Position numbers and translations under genes: made by a program
The notes under the pieces: model-generated
What the model saw: the letters and a program-made list of their open reading frames with translations, nothing else
Databases searched by the model: none
What the model was told of the DNA's origin: nothing
NCBI GenBank assembly: GCA_002257045.1
Contig: NCHD01000013.1
Span: 1 to 43,582 of the forward strand
Direction of reading: 5' to 3'
Source: Hydrogenophilales bacterium 16-61-112
GTDB taxonomy: Bacteria > Pseudomonadota > Gammaproteobacteria > Burkholderiales > Thiobacillaceae
DNA length: 43,582 nt
Part shown: positions 16,723 to 24,691 of the stretch, piece by piece
How the letters are laid out: each line of letters begins with the position of its first letter
How positions within the stretch are numbered: position 1 is the first letter of the stretch

Positions 16723-17829
16723 ATGAAAACCGCCATGCCTGATTTACTTGCCCTGCCCGATTTTTTGACGCTGACCGAACCCTGGATGGTGCGCATCGCC
16801 CTCCTGCTCGTCGCCACCCTGTTCGTGGCAGGCGTGGTCGGCCTGGCGAGCCGCCTGCTTGGGCGACTGGCCAGACACACGCCCACCCATTGGGACGACG
16901 CCCTGCAAAAAAGCTCGCGCCGCCCCGCCCAGGCGATGGTGTGGCTGGTCGGCCTGGCGCTGGTGAGCGACACGCTGAACCGCAAGTTCCCCGATCCGCT
17001 GTTCGAGCGCATCGATGCCGTGCGCAATGTCAGTCTGGTGCTGTGCCTGGCGTGGTTTCTGGTCGGTTTCGTCAAGCGCGTCAGTGAAGGCTATGTCCTC
17101 GACCGGCAGCAACGCGGCGAAGACTTCGACCGCACCACGCTCGACGCCTTGAGCAAATTCCTGCGGCTGGTGGTGGTGATCGTGGCGATCCTGGTCGTGC
17201 TGCAAACCCTCGGTGTGAGCATCGGCGGCGTGCTCACCCTCGGCGGCATCGGCGGCATCGCCATCGGCTTTGCCGCCAAGGACCTGCTTGCCAACTTTTT
17301 CGGCGGCCTCACCATTTATCTGGACCGGCCGTTCGCTGTCGGCGACTGGATACGCTCGCCCGAGCAGTCGATCGAAGGCACCGTCGAACATATTTCCTGG
17401 CGGCAAACGCGCATCCGCGGCTTCAACAAAAACCCGATCTACGTGCCGAACGCGCTGTTCACCTCGCTGATCGTGGAAAACCCCTCGCGAATGTCGCACC
17501 GCCGCATCAAGGAAACCCTCGGCCTGCGTTATGCCGATTTCGACAAGGTTGCGGCCGTGGTCGCCGGCATCCGCAGCATGCTCGAATCCCACCCCGCCAT
17601 CGACAGCAGCCAGACACTGATCGTCAACTTCAATACCTATGGCGCGTCCTCGCTCGACATTCTGGTTTACACCTTCACCCACACCACCGCCTGGGTTGAT
17701 TACCAGGCAGTCAAACAGGACGTATTGCTGAAAATGGGCGAAGTTGTCGCAGCCCACGGCGCGCAACTCGCGTTCCCCACGCAGACGCTGCATGTCGAGT
17801 TGCCGGACGCGTTCGACATCACGCACTGA
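16723..17829 (+). CDS. Mechanosensitive ion channel, MscS family
   Basis: The 368-aa protein has three to four N-terminal membrane segments and the MscS core: a pore-lining stretch GGVLTLGGIGGIAIGFAAKDLLANFFGGL (about residues 166-195), then the beta-domain motif YLDRPFAVGDWI and the cytoplasmic alpha-beta vestibule with ISWRQTRIRGFNKNPIYVPNALF. It should open under membrane tension to release solutes. Two close ATGs (16723 and 16735) could start it; I list the first. A 113-base gap separates it from the PepSY gene; I see nothing distinct in that gap. Confidence 0.93.
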   Translation: MKTAMPDLLALPDFLTLTEPWMVRIALLLVATLFVAGVVGLASRLLGRLARHTPTHWDDALQKSSRRPAQAMVWLVGLALVSDTLNRKFPDPLFERIDAVRNVSLVLCLAWFLVGFVKRVSEGYVLDRQQRGEDFDRTTLDALSKFLRLVVVIVAILVVLQTLGVSIGGVLTLGGIGGIAIGFAAKDLLANFFGGLTIYLDRPFAVGDWIRSPEQSIEGTVEHISWRQTRIRGFNKNPIYVPNALFTSLIVENPSRMSHRRIKETLGLRYADFDKVAAVVAGIRSMLESHPAIDSSQTLIVNFNTYGASSLDILVYTFTHTTAWVDYQAVKQDVLLKMGEVVAAHGAQLAFPTQTLHVELPDAFDITH

Positions 17830-17942
17830 TCTCATCGCTGCAAGCTCACCAAACCGCAATCTTCGCGCCAGTCTCGGGCGAGATTCACTGCGTAGTCTTC
17901 ACATCACGGCATCTCCGCCGCTTTGATGAAAGAGAACACGCC

Positions 17943-18350
17943 ATGAACCACGCTGCAAAAATCCTCACTGCTATCACCCTCGTCGCCGCACTCGGAACCG
18001 GCACCGCCTTCGCCACCGGCGCGCTCAAGCTGCCGGACGAAGTCAAATCGTCCAGCATCAAGGTGCCGGAAAATACCGAAACCCAGGCCGGGTTCGCTAA
18101 ACTTTCAAAAGTCACGCAGCAACAGGCCGAAGCCGCCGCGCTGGCCGTGCAGCCCGGCACGATCGTCAAGGCCAGGCTCGACGACGAAGACGGCTACCTG
18201 GTGTGGCAAGTCGACGTCCAGCACGCCAAGGGCACGACCGAGATCGCGGTCGATGCCGGCAACGCCAAAGTGCTGGCGGCCGAAGCCGATGAAGACGACG
18301 ACAACGAAGGCCATGAAGGCCACGACAAGGACCGCACCGATCGCGGTTAA
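17943..18350 (+). CDS. Secreted PepSY-domain protein
   Basis: The 135-aa product has a signal peptide (about 1-24, ending GTAFA) and one PepSY-like domain with the pattern ...VTQQQAEAAALAVQPGTIVKARLDDEDGYLVWQVDV... EIAVDAGNAKVLAAEA. PepSY domains are small periplasmic modules thought to inhibit or modulate proteases. The C-terminus is an acidic, histidine-containing tail (DEDDDNEGHEGHDKDR), which might bind cations. It is closed by a good terminator at 18358, and cytochrome b561 follows. Confidence 0.88.
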   Translation: MNHAAKILTAITLVAALGTGTAFATGALKLPDEVKSSSIKVPENTETQAGFAKLSKVTQQQAEAAALAVQPGTIVKARLDDEDGYLVWQVDVQHAKGTTEIAVDAGNAKVLAAEADEDDDNEGHEGHDKDRTDRG

Positions 18351-18357
18351 CCCCCAG

Positions 18358-18377
18358 CCGGCCGCAAGGCCGGTTTT
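18358..18377 (+). terminator. Rho-independent terminator after the PepSY gene
   Basis: Perfect 6-bp GC stem CCGGCC/GGCCGG with a GCAA tetraloop at 18358-18373, followed by TTTT. It starts 8 bases after the PepSY stop codon. Cytochrome b561 transcription presumably needs read-through or its own promoter. Confidence 0.8.
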
Positions 18378-18404
18378 CATGATGCACCACAGAAGGAGTC
18401 CGAC

Positions 18405-18944
18405 ATGACCCGCCCCTCCACTCGCTATCCCATGGCGCTGATCGCCCTGCACTGGCTGACCGCCGCTGCCGTGCTGCTGGCTTTTGTTACTGGCGGCAAC
18501 CCGGCCGAGGCCCGCGGTGCGCTTGAACAGCTGGCAGCGCAGGCGCACGTCACCAGCGGGATGCTGGTGTTCGCGCTGGTCGCGTTGCGCCTGCCGTTGC
18601 GGGCCTTGCTCGGCACGCCCGCCGCCGAACCCGGCCCGCGCTGGCAGCATCTGGCGGCCAAGGCAGCGCATGTCGGCTTGTATGCCTTGATGCTCATCGT
18701 ACCGCTGGCCGGCTGGTCGGCACTGGCCGGCGAGACCGCCGCGTTTTCACTGCTGGGGTTCGCCCTGCCGCTGCCGAACGCACATGCCACCTGGGTCCAG
18801 CTACTGGGCGAAACCCACGAAACGCTTGGCAATGTCTTCATCTGGCTGGCGGGCCTGCACGCTGTCGCCGCCATCGTGCACCACTTTTTGCTGCGCGACG
18901 CCACGCTGGTGCGGATGCTGCCGCTCAAAATGCTGCAACGCTGA
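18405..18944 (+). CDS. Cytochrome b561 family protein
   Basis: The 179-aa protein has four hydrophobic helices and the bacterial b561 pattern: an early YPMALIALHWLTAAAVLLAF with a haem-ligand histidine, a QAHVTSGMLVFALVALRLPLR histidine in the second helix, and LGETHETLGNVFIWLAGLHAVAAIVHHFLLRD with two further histidines. Such proteins move electrons across the inner membrane, often from quinol. The ATG at 18405 has GAAGGAG upstream. Next to a PepSY protein, a common pairing in proteobacteria. Confidence 0.93.
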   Translation: MTRPSTRYPMALIALHWLTAAAVLLAFVTGGNPAEARGALEQLAAQAHVTSGMLVFALVALRLPLRALLGTPAAEPGPRWQHLAAKAAHVGLYALMLIVPLAGWSALAGETAAFSLLGFALPLPNAHATWVQLLGETHETLGNVFIWLAGLHAVAAIVHHFLLRDATLVRMLPLKMLQR

Positions 18945-18949
18945 ACCCG

Positions 18950-18971
18950 GCCCGCCTTGTGCGGGCTTTTT
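18950..18971 (+). terminator. Rho-independent terminator after cytochrome b561
   Basis: Stem GCCCGC (18950-18955) and GCGGGC (18961-18966) around a CTTGT loop, followed by five T residues. It lies directly after the cytochrome b561 stop codon. Confidence 0.8.
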
Positions 18972-19013
18972 CATGCCCGTTCATCGGGCTGTTCAATGAC
19001 AGGGAGCCGCACC

Positions 19014-19784
19014 ATGCATTCGTTGCAAGCGCATTCCACCGAAGCCCTGCTCAACAAAGTGCCGGAAATCACGCTCACCTTCTGGGTCATCAAGGTGCTC
19101 GCCACCACCGTCGGCGAAACCGCTGCTGACTTTCTCAACTTCAATCTCGGCATCGGGCTCACCAACACCTCGTGGTTGATGGCCGCGCTGTTTGCCGTTG
19201 CGCTCGTCGCGCAGATGCGTACGCGGCAGTTAAGCCAATCGCTGTACTGGCTGGTCGTGGTGCTGGTGAGCGTGGTCGGCACGCTGGTCACCGACAACCT
19301 GGTAGATAACTTCGGCGTGTCGTTGACGCTGCTGACGCCCGTGTTCGCCGTTGCGTTGCTGGCGACGTTCGGCATCTGGTTCGCACGCGAAAAGACATTG
19401 TCGATGCATCACATTGATACGACTTCGCGCGAAGGCTGGTACTGGCTGGCGATATTGCTCACCTTCGCGCTCGGCACCGCAGCGGGCGATCTGGTGGCAG
19501 AAACGATGCAGCTGGGGTATCTCAATTCGACGCTGCTGTTCGCCGCCGCGATTGGACTGGTGGCGATTGCGCGCTACGGTTTCAAACTCGGTGCGGTGGC
19601 GGCGTTCTGGGTTGCCTACATCCTCACCCGCCCGCTCGGCGCATCGTTCGGCGATCTGCTGTCGCAACCGGTCAGCCATGGCGGACTGGGCTGGGGCACG
19701 GTCGGCACCAGCGCGGTGTTCCTCGGTGCGATTCTGGCGCTGGTGGTTTTTCTCGGGATGCGTGGGAGAGTGCGGCCGGCGTGA
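19014..19784 (+). CDS. COG4705-type integral membrane protein
   Basis: The 256-aa product is nearly all membrane helices. It has two similar halves, each with a short conserved turn: KVLATTVGETAADFLN and ILLTFALGTAAGDLVAE, suggesting an internal duplication. I recognise it as the COG4705 group of membrane-anchored proteins; function unknown. The frame is open upstream, but the ATG at 19014 has AGGGAG seven bases before it, and the upstream stretch lies in the terminator. By eye its DNA is GC-rich like the core genome, in contrast to the cassette island that follows. Confidence 0.8.
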   Translation: MHSLQAHSTEALLNKVPEITLTFWVIKVLATTVGETAADFLNFNLGIGLTNTSWLMAALFAVALVAQMRTRQLSQSLYWLVVVLVSVVGTLVTDNLVDNFGVSLTLLTPVFAVALLATFGIWFAREKTLSMHHIDTTSREGWYWLAILLTFALGTAAGDLVAETMQLGYLNSTLLFAAAIGLVAIARYGFKLGAVAAFWVAYILTRPLGASFGDLLSQPVSHGGLGWGTVGTSAVFLGAILALVVFLGMRGRVRPA

Positions 19785-19912
19785 CGCGCAAGGCGCACGA
19801 ATGGCAAAACCGGGTTGGTGCCAGGGGTGGGTTTGTTCGGGATTGAAACGGAAGAGGCTGCGGGTGGCCGGAATCGACCCAAAGCGGAAGGTGGCCGGCT
19901 TGAAAAGCAGAC

Positions 19913-19980
19913 GTTCAACGTTTGAATTCACCAGCCTGCGCGGCTTTTCGCGCAGGTCAGGTGGAATGACAGGGTTGGGC
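19913..19980 (-). other. attC-like recombination site at the end of the WD40 cassette
   Basis: Read on the minus strand the site begins with GCCCAAC (19980-19974) and ends with GTTGAAC (19919-19913), fitting the attC rules RYYYAAC and GTTRRRY. Inside is a strong stem, CCTGCGCG and CGCGCAGG around AAAAGC, and an outer stem ATTCCACC/GGTGAAT with one extra C on one side, like the extrahelical base that marks the recombined strand. Total 68 bases, in the normal range of 57-141. It starts 24 bases after the WD40 stop codon, where a cassette attC should be. The site type is recognised from the structure; no integrase is present. Confidence 0.8.
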
Positions 19981-20004
19981 CTCGGCTGTAGCGGCGATAG
20001 CCCT

Positions 20005-22302
20005 TCATTCTGGAGCGCTAACTTGAAAGACAACGACCTCCCCATCCTTCCTTCCCGCTGCAAGCCGCTGACCTGTCAAATCGAAGGCGATAGCCGTTAC
20101 TTCACCGCCAGTGCGCCCTTCGCCAATCATTTGGTGCGCATCGATGTCCCAGACCCGAATCAGTCCATCATACGAGGCACTAGCGATCAAGCGTCCGTCA
20201 TCACTTAAGGTGGCTCGCAGCGGTTGAGATGCGCCGCTCTTGTCTCGACTGCGATGGCGCGGCAGACGGGCGATGATCTCGGCCTTGTCGAAATCCCACA
20301 CGGCTAGACGGTGCGGGCGAGTATCTGCAACGACGCCACGGTTTGCACGGCCAGGGAAAGGTGCGAGCAATTGCCCGTCGCCAACTGGCTTTGCTGAACT
20401 CAGTCGGTAGGTTACATACTGAGTTGGACCATCGCCGCTGGCGTTTGGGAAAGCAACCCGCAAGTAGCGGCCATCCGCGGATAAAGCCAACTCTTCAGCC
20501 CAATCACCGTCACCCAGCTTCAAGCCCAGCTTGTAGGTCTTCGATTCGCCGCGAGGTCCAAGCCGCCAAACCTGAACGTTGCCGTTCAGATACAGCGCCG
20601 CCAGCCTTCCGTTGCGTGCAGAAAAAGCGATTGCGGTCCCGTTGGTTTTCACATCCTTCAGCCGTCGCCCATTCGATGCATAGCGCTCGAAATGCCCTTC
20701 TGCGACCCGGAAGACCTCTCCCGTATCCATGTCGGATATGGCTGTGGAGTTGTCCTGCCTTTCGGTATCTCTGAGTTTGTAGAACGGTTTGCCCGTCAGT
20801 AAATTCTGAAGAGTCTCAGACAGCGCGCCCCAGCCTTCTTTCAAACGGAAGGTGGTATCGCCGACGTATTGTTTGAACTTAAAGTGGACTGGACTTTTCG
20901 CTTGCATATCCCATACCGCCACACCGCTTCTGAGGTCGGATTGCGCATGGTAGAGCGCATAAAGACTCCCTTCCTGAGCAAAATAGAGTTCGCTGGGAGG
21001 GTTGATCTGGTTATATTCTCCGTTGGGGTTGCTAGAGTCTGTGGTCATTTCTTTCGTAGGCACGAGCTTCGCGATAACCGCCAGTTCAACGGGCTTTTCA
21101 GGAACCTTAAAATCCTGCTGCAAGCGCGAGGCTCCCGTGGGGGCGCAATGGGTGGCATCTTCCTTGACACTCAAAGGAGGCGATTGCCAAAACGATGCGG
21201 GAACCGGGATGCGATATAGAGCACCTCCGGTAACGGCTTCCGCATCGCGGCCAAAAATAAAGTGCTCGTTGCCGTTGCGTCTGGTATCCGCAATCATGAG
21301 CGCGAACACAGTACGGCCGTCTGGATGCGGTACTAAAGCAATGGCCTTCGCAGGAAGCGCAAGGGCATAACCTTTCTTGTCGCTGTTCATCCCGAAAAAA
21401 GTGATCTTTTCGTCCTCCGTTGCGGCAACCCAGCGGCCCAGGGGGTCGGCGGCTACGGTATCGGCGTAGCCGCCAGACGGCAGTTGATGTGGCGAATCAC
21501 ATTGGTCAAGGCGCTCGACCATTAAACCGGTGTTATCTGATACCCAATCCCCTGTGTATGCCAGAAGCCAACCTTTGCCGCCCAAGGCATGCCCTGCGCG
21601 CATTGCATTGTCGCCATTAGGTGGGGCTACTGTCCTCGTCGATATTTCGATCCCTTCCTTTATGTCCCATATCGTGGTGCCGCGCCCGACGTCATAGAAG
21701 CGGCTGTACCACTCATTGACAATCAAGGTCTGTCCATCGCCGGAAAAGCCAATCGAAACCGGTATGCCACTACCCGTTGATATGTCGCCGTTGGACATTG
21801 AATCAAAAACGCGCAGACGCTTTCCGGTAGCAACTTCCCATAGTTGAGTTGTTGCGTCATCTCCGCCGCTGGCAAGAAGCTGTCCGTCCGAAGAGAAGGA
21901 GAGCGCGGAAATTCCTCCCGAGTGCCCGAAAAATTCCCGCAATGGCTTCTTCTCCTTAAGGGACCGAACAACCACTCGAGAATCAAAGTAGCCGATTGCG
22001 ATGATATTGCCATCTGGGCTGAGCGATACTGCGCTCGGCTTCTTGTCGGCCGACGGAATAACCTCAAGTGGTTTGATTTGGGATGGGTTCCAAATAACAA
22101 CGTCACCATTGGCACTGATATGCGCGACTAGGCGCCCATCAGCAGAAACGGCGAGCGCCCCTGGCAGTGGCGCTGCTTTGTTGAACGGCAGAGCCATGAC
22201 GCGGTCAGCCGCCGATTCCTTTCCATTCGTGTCAGCACCCCAGGTTATCTGGGAAATGAACAGAGACAGAACGATCAGCAGGGTAGCAAGGCGACATTTC
22301 AT
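20005..22302 (-). CDS. Secreted WD40 beta-propeller protein on an integron cassette
   Basis: The 765-aa protein starts at ATG 22302, just 7 bases past the attC core, and has a signal peptide (hydrophobic to about residue 22, ITWGA). WD40-like blades are visible at the N-terminal end (LAVSADGRLVAHIS...VVIWN; VSLSPDGNIIAIGYFDSRVVV; LSFSSDGQLLASGGDDATTQLWEVATG) and again at the C-terminus (ATLSDDGRLIASASYDGLIRVWDID; IAFDLTGQRLAAGRKDGEVVV). The middle is less regular, so one large or two propellers are possible. It is probably a periplasmic or outer-surface scaffold; partner unknown. The frame also opens at a TTG (22338) inside the attC, which I reject. Base composition is clearly less GC-rich than the neighbours. 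Confidence 0.85.
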   Translation of the reverse strand: MKCRLATLLIVLSLFISQITWGADTNGKESAADRVMALPFNKAAPLPGALAVSADGRLVAHISANGDVVIWNPSQIKPLEVIPSADKKPSAVSLSPDGNIIAIGYFDSRVVVRSLKEKKPLREFFGHSGGISALSFSSDGQLLASGGDDATTQLWEVATGKRLRVFDSMSNGDISTGSGIPVSIGFSGDGQTLIVNEWYSRFYDVGRGTTIWDIKEGIEISTRTVAPPNGDNAMRAGHALGGKGWLLAYTGDWVSDNTGLMVERLDQCDSPHQLPSGGYADTVAADPLGRWVAATEDEKITFFGMNSDKKGYALALPAKAIALVPHPDGRTVFALMIADTRRNGNEHFIFGRDAEAVTGGALYRIPVPASFWQSPPLSVKEDATHCAPTGASRLQQDFKVPEKPVELAVIAKLVPTKEMTTDSSNPNGEYNQINPPSELYFAQEGSLYALYHAQSDLRSGVAVWDMQAKSPVHFKFKQYVGDTTFRLKEGWGALSETLQNLLTGKPFYKLRDTERQDNSTAISDMDTGEVFRVAEGHFERYASNGRRLKDVKTNGTAIAFSARNGRLAALYLNGNVQVWRLGPRGESKTYKLGLKLGDGDWAEELALSADGRYLRVAFPNASGDGPTQYVTYRLSSAKPVGDGQLLAPFPGRANRGVVADTRPHRLAVWDFDKAEIIARLPRHRSRDKSGASQPLRATLSDDGRLIASASYDGLIRVWDIDAHQMIGEGRTGGEVTAIAFDLTGQRLAAGRKDGEVVVFQVSAPE

Positions 22303-22308
22303 AGCGAG

Positions 22309-22386
22309 GCCCAACGTAAAGCTAACGGGCGCCCGCAAGCAAGCGAAAGTTGCTGTAGGGCGTCCCAGTTGAGCGCCATGTTGGGC
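22309..22386 (-). other. attC-like recombination site between the two cassettes
   Basis: Read on the minus strand: GCCCAAC (22386-22380) to GTTGGGC (22315-22309), a perfect pair of core boxes. Inside, GCGCTCAACTGGGACGCCC near one end pairs imperfectly with GGGCGCCCGTTAGC near the other, with unpaired bases on one side as in attC sites, and a variable terminal region in the centre. Size 78 bases. It starts 35 bases after the stop codon of the DUF3592 gene and ends 7 bases before the WD40 start, the ordinary junction of two cassettes. Confidence 0.88.
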
Positions 22387-22421
22387 ACAAGGAAATCAAA
22401 CTAAGGTGTGAGGTAACTGGC

Positions 22422-22925
22422 CTACTCATCACCATTACCCCGCCCAAGATACTTCGTATAGTGTGCCAACCGGTATCGTCTACCGATAAGTACGATGCCA
22501 ATGGCCAAACACGCCAACCCCCAAGCCAGAGAACCATAACCTCTCGGCAATTTCTGAATATCCCCTTCAAACAACACCCTTTGTGGATCGTCCGGAAGGT
22601 AGAGCACTGTTACCTGGCCATCTCGCTCCAAAGCGTCCAAGGCCCGACGAGGAACATATGTGTTCGTGAAATATGAGCTTGAGACTACCTCGCTCCCAGA
22701 TTCGGTCCTGAACCGAAGTGGAAACTGGTAGCGCGCCTCGCCTAGATAGTTGGTCACATCGCCTGGTTTTTGCGATTTCGAGGCCGGAGTCGCAATTGCA
22801 GATTTTGGGCTTGATGAGAATGAATAGTAAGGCGCGAAGTCTGAAAACCAACCGAGAACGCCAGCAAGACCACCAAGAAAGAAAAGAATGATGACGAGCC
22901 ATGCTTTAAACATCGTATTCCCCAT
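22422..22925 (-). CDS. DUF3592 domain membrane protein, integron cassette gene
   Basis: The 167-aa protein has an N-terminal membrane segment (about 6-28), an extracytoplasmic region with YQFPLRFRTESGSEVVSS, YVPRRALDAL and the DUF3592-typical VTVLYLPDDPQRVLFEG, then a second membrane segment (about 130-152) and a short basic tail. DUF3592 proteins have no known activity; they are frequent in integron cassettes and near polymorphic loci. Start choice between ATG 22925 and ATG 22913 is open. As a cassette it is bounded by core boxes at 22983-22989 and 22309-22315. Base composition is lower in GC than the core genes. Confidence 0.85.
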   Translation of the reverse strand: MGNTMFKAWLVIILFFLGGLAGVLGWFSDFAPYYSFSSSPKSAIATPASKSQKPGDVTNYLGEARYQFPLRFRTESGSEVVSSSYFTNTYVPRRALDALERDGQVTVLYLPDDPQRVLFEGDIQKLPRGYGSLAWGLACLAIGIVLIGRRYRLAHYTKYLGRGNGDE

Positions 22926-22982
22926 GAATTATTAATGTATTTCGTTTGCGACTTCTGGAAACTATGAGTGCGCCTTGGTCGT

Positions 22983-22989
22983 GCCCAAC
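22983..22989 (-). other. Core-site box at the upstream end of the DUF3592 cassette
   Basis: GTTGGGC on the minus strand, the same 7 bases as the R' box of the 22309-22386 site. It lies 58 bases upstream of the DUF3592 start, where the left boundary of its cassette is expected. I cannot pair it with a second box upstream, so it is either an attI or secondary-site boundary, or the remnant of another attC. Confidence 0.6.
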
Positions 22990-22999
22990 AGTTATTCAC

Positions 23000-23015
23000 C
23001 AGACCGGTCGGTCTG
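23000..23015. promoter_or_regulatory. TetR-type operator palindrome without a nearby tetR gene
   Basis: CAGACCG-GT-CGGTCTG is a 7-bp inverted repeat with a 2-base centre. It matches the classic operator shape that I recall for many proteobacterial TetR/AcrR regulators. It stands 11 bases upstream of the cassette core box and next to an AT-rich TAATAAT stretch that could be a -10 element firing into the cassettes (minus strand). No TetR-type gene is in the window, so the site may be controlled in trans or be a leftover of a lost regulator gene. Confidence 0.5.
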
Positions 23016-23455
23016 TATTATTAAAATCCGCTGAACATGCTGATGCCATAACTACCTTATTCATGGTCGGTTCGTCGAGGCTGCTGTCCGTATATGGAAT
23101 GATAATCCGGACGGAATGTCTGCTGTTGGAGAAGTGTTGAAATGACCGCTATTGACCGGCAGACGCCCTACGTGCGTGTGACCTTATTCAGCCGGTTGCA
23201 GATCGAAAGTCGAATATCGAGACCGTAACCTGCCGACTTGTTGCAAGCCATCAAAGACTCGGATCTACCCGGGCCGTAAAACTTATCAAGGCCAGGCTCC
23301 GGTTTTTAGAGCATTTCTCGTTGGCTCCTTGCTTGATTAGAAGGCCTCATTGACCGGCAGTCCGGGTAGATCGCGCGCAGCATCTGCGAGGACCGGATGC
23401 GAACTTGCTCGCCACTTTTCGGTCATTGACCACTCTGGATACACGAGGAAGCACC
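23016..23455. other. Gap with no supported gene
   Basis: About 440 bases before the HtrA gene. The 12-base string ATTGACCGGCAG occurs twice (23151-23162 and 23349-23360), and GTCCG/CGGAC form a loose inverted repeat near 23086-23113. One 64-codon frame (22946-23140) has no recognisable domain, ribosome site or family resemblance. The HtrA promoter must be in the last part, but I see no clear -35/-10 pair. It looks like the scar of rearranged DNA. Confidence 0.4.
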
Positions 23456-24610
23456 ATGAGTCGTTCGGAAAAATGGCCTGTTGTGCCTTTCGTGCTGGGC
23501 GCGGTGGTGGCCGCCGCGACGTTTGCGCTGGGGTCGTTCACCCATGCCTGGATGTCGCCACCCGCTGCCAGCCTGGCGGTGCCGGTCTTTGCGGCCAGGG
23601 CGCCGGCACCGCTTCCGGCGGGGCTACCGGACTTTACCCGGCTGGTGCAGCAAAACGCCGATGCCGTGGTGAACCTCAGCGTCAAGCGGACGATGAATCA
23701 CGGCGCGGCGCTGGCCGGCGTGCCGGATATTCTGCAGCGCTATTTTCGCCTGCCGCCCGACGCCGATTTCGAGCAGACCGGCGTCGGCTCCGGCTTCGTG
23801 ATCGAGGCCGACGGCTACATCCTGACCAACGCGCACGTCGTCGACGGCGCGAACGAGACCAGCGTCAAGTTCAGCGACAAGCGCGAACTGCCGGGCAGGG
23901 TGATGGGGGTCGATCCGCTGTCCGACATTGCGCTGGTCAAGGTGGATGCAAAGCAGCTGGCCACGGTGCAGGTCGGCCGCGTGGAAACGCTGCGGGTCGG
24001 TCAGTGGGTACTGGCGATCGGGTCACCGTTCGGCTTTGAGCAATCGGCTTCGCAGGGCATCGTCAGCGCGCTGGGCCGCAGCCTGCCGGGCGACGCTTAT
24101 GTGCCTTTCGTGCAGAGCGACGTGCCGATCAACCCCGGCAATTCTGGCGGGCCTCTGATCGATCTGGCCGGGCGCGTGGTCGGCGTCAATTCGCAAATCT
24201 ACAGCCGCGACGGCGGCTATCAGGGCGTGTCGTTCGCCATTCCCATCGACGTCGCCATGCAGGTGGCGGCGCAGCTCAAGGCCAACGGCCGCGTCGAGCG
24301 GGGCTGGCTCGGCATCGGCATCCAGCCGCTGACCGCCGAGCTGGCGGCGTCGTTCAAGCTTGACCAGCCGGTGGGCGTGCTGGTCGCGTCGGTCGCGCCT
24401 AAAAGCCCCGCCGCGAAGGCCGGCCTGCGTCCCGGCGACGTGATTTTGCGCTACGACGGCAAGCCCATCGTCGAAGCCGGCGACCTGCCGCCGCGGGTTG
24501 CGGCGACGCTGCCGGGGCACGAGGCTGCGCTCGAGCTGTGGCGCGAAGGGCGCAAGCTGGACATGAACGTGACGCTGGCCGCGTTGCCGCAGCAAGCGGC
24601 CGCGCAGTGA
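23456..24610 (+). CDS. HtrA-family serine protease (DegS/MucD-like, one PDZ domain)
   Basis: The 384-aa protease has an N-terminal membrane anchor or signal (about residues 9-27), a trypsin-like domain with the triad H127 (TNAHVVDG), D157 (DPLSDIALV) and S230 (NPGNSGGPL), and a single PDZ domain (about 285-375, with LGIGIQPLTAEL and AGLRPGDVILRYDGKPI). Family members degrade or sense misfolded periplasmic proteins. With one PDZ domain and a possible anchor it is nearer DegS/HhoB in layout than DegP. The frame opens upstream, but ATG 23456 has GAGGAA five bases before it. Confidence 0.92.
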   Translation: MSRSEKWPVVPFVLGAVVAAATFALGSFTHAWMSPPAASLAVPVFAARAPAPLPAGLPDFTRLVQQNADAVVNLSVKRTMNHGAALAGVPDILQRYFRLPPDADFEQTGVGSGFVIEADGYILTNAHVVDGANETSVKFSDKRELPGRVMGVDPLSDIALVKVDAKQLATVQVGRVETLRVGQWVLAIGSPFGFEQSASQGIVSALGRSLPGDAYVPFVQSDVPINPGNSGGPLIDLAGRVVGVNSQIYSRDGGYQGVSFAIPIDVAMQVAAQLKANGRVERGWLGIGIQPLTAELAASFKLDQPVGVLVASVAPKSPAAKAGLRPGDVILRYDGKPIVEAGDLPPRVAATLPGHEAALELWREGRKLDMNVTLAALPQQAAAQ

Positions 24611-24663
24611 GGCCGGCCTGCCCGGATGGGGGCGGCAGGCGGAAGGTGAAGCTGTCTGGGGCC

Positions 24664-24682
24664 GGGGCGACGGGATCGCCCC
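24664..24682. terminator. Hairpin between convergent HtrA and ferritin-like genes
   Basis: Perfect 7-bp stem GGGGCGA/TCGCCCC with loop CGGGA, lying in the 81-base space between two convergent genes. There is no T tract on either strand, so its role as a terminator is only plausible by place. Confidence 0.4.
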
Positions 24683-24691
24683 GTGGCAGGC

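Noticed and set aside
22946-23140. 64-codon plus-strand frame near the cassette boundary
   Set aside because: No domain, no ribosome site, and it overlaps the core box and the operator palindrome.
23151-23360. Direct repeat ATTGACCGGCAG as a possible insertion footprint
   Set aside because: Only 12 bases, with no matching inverted ends or enclosed gene; too weak to call a mobile element.
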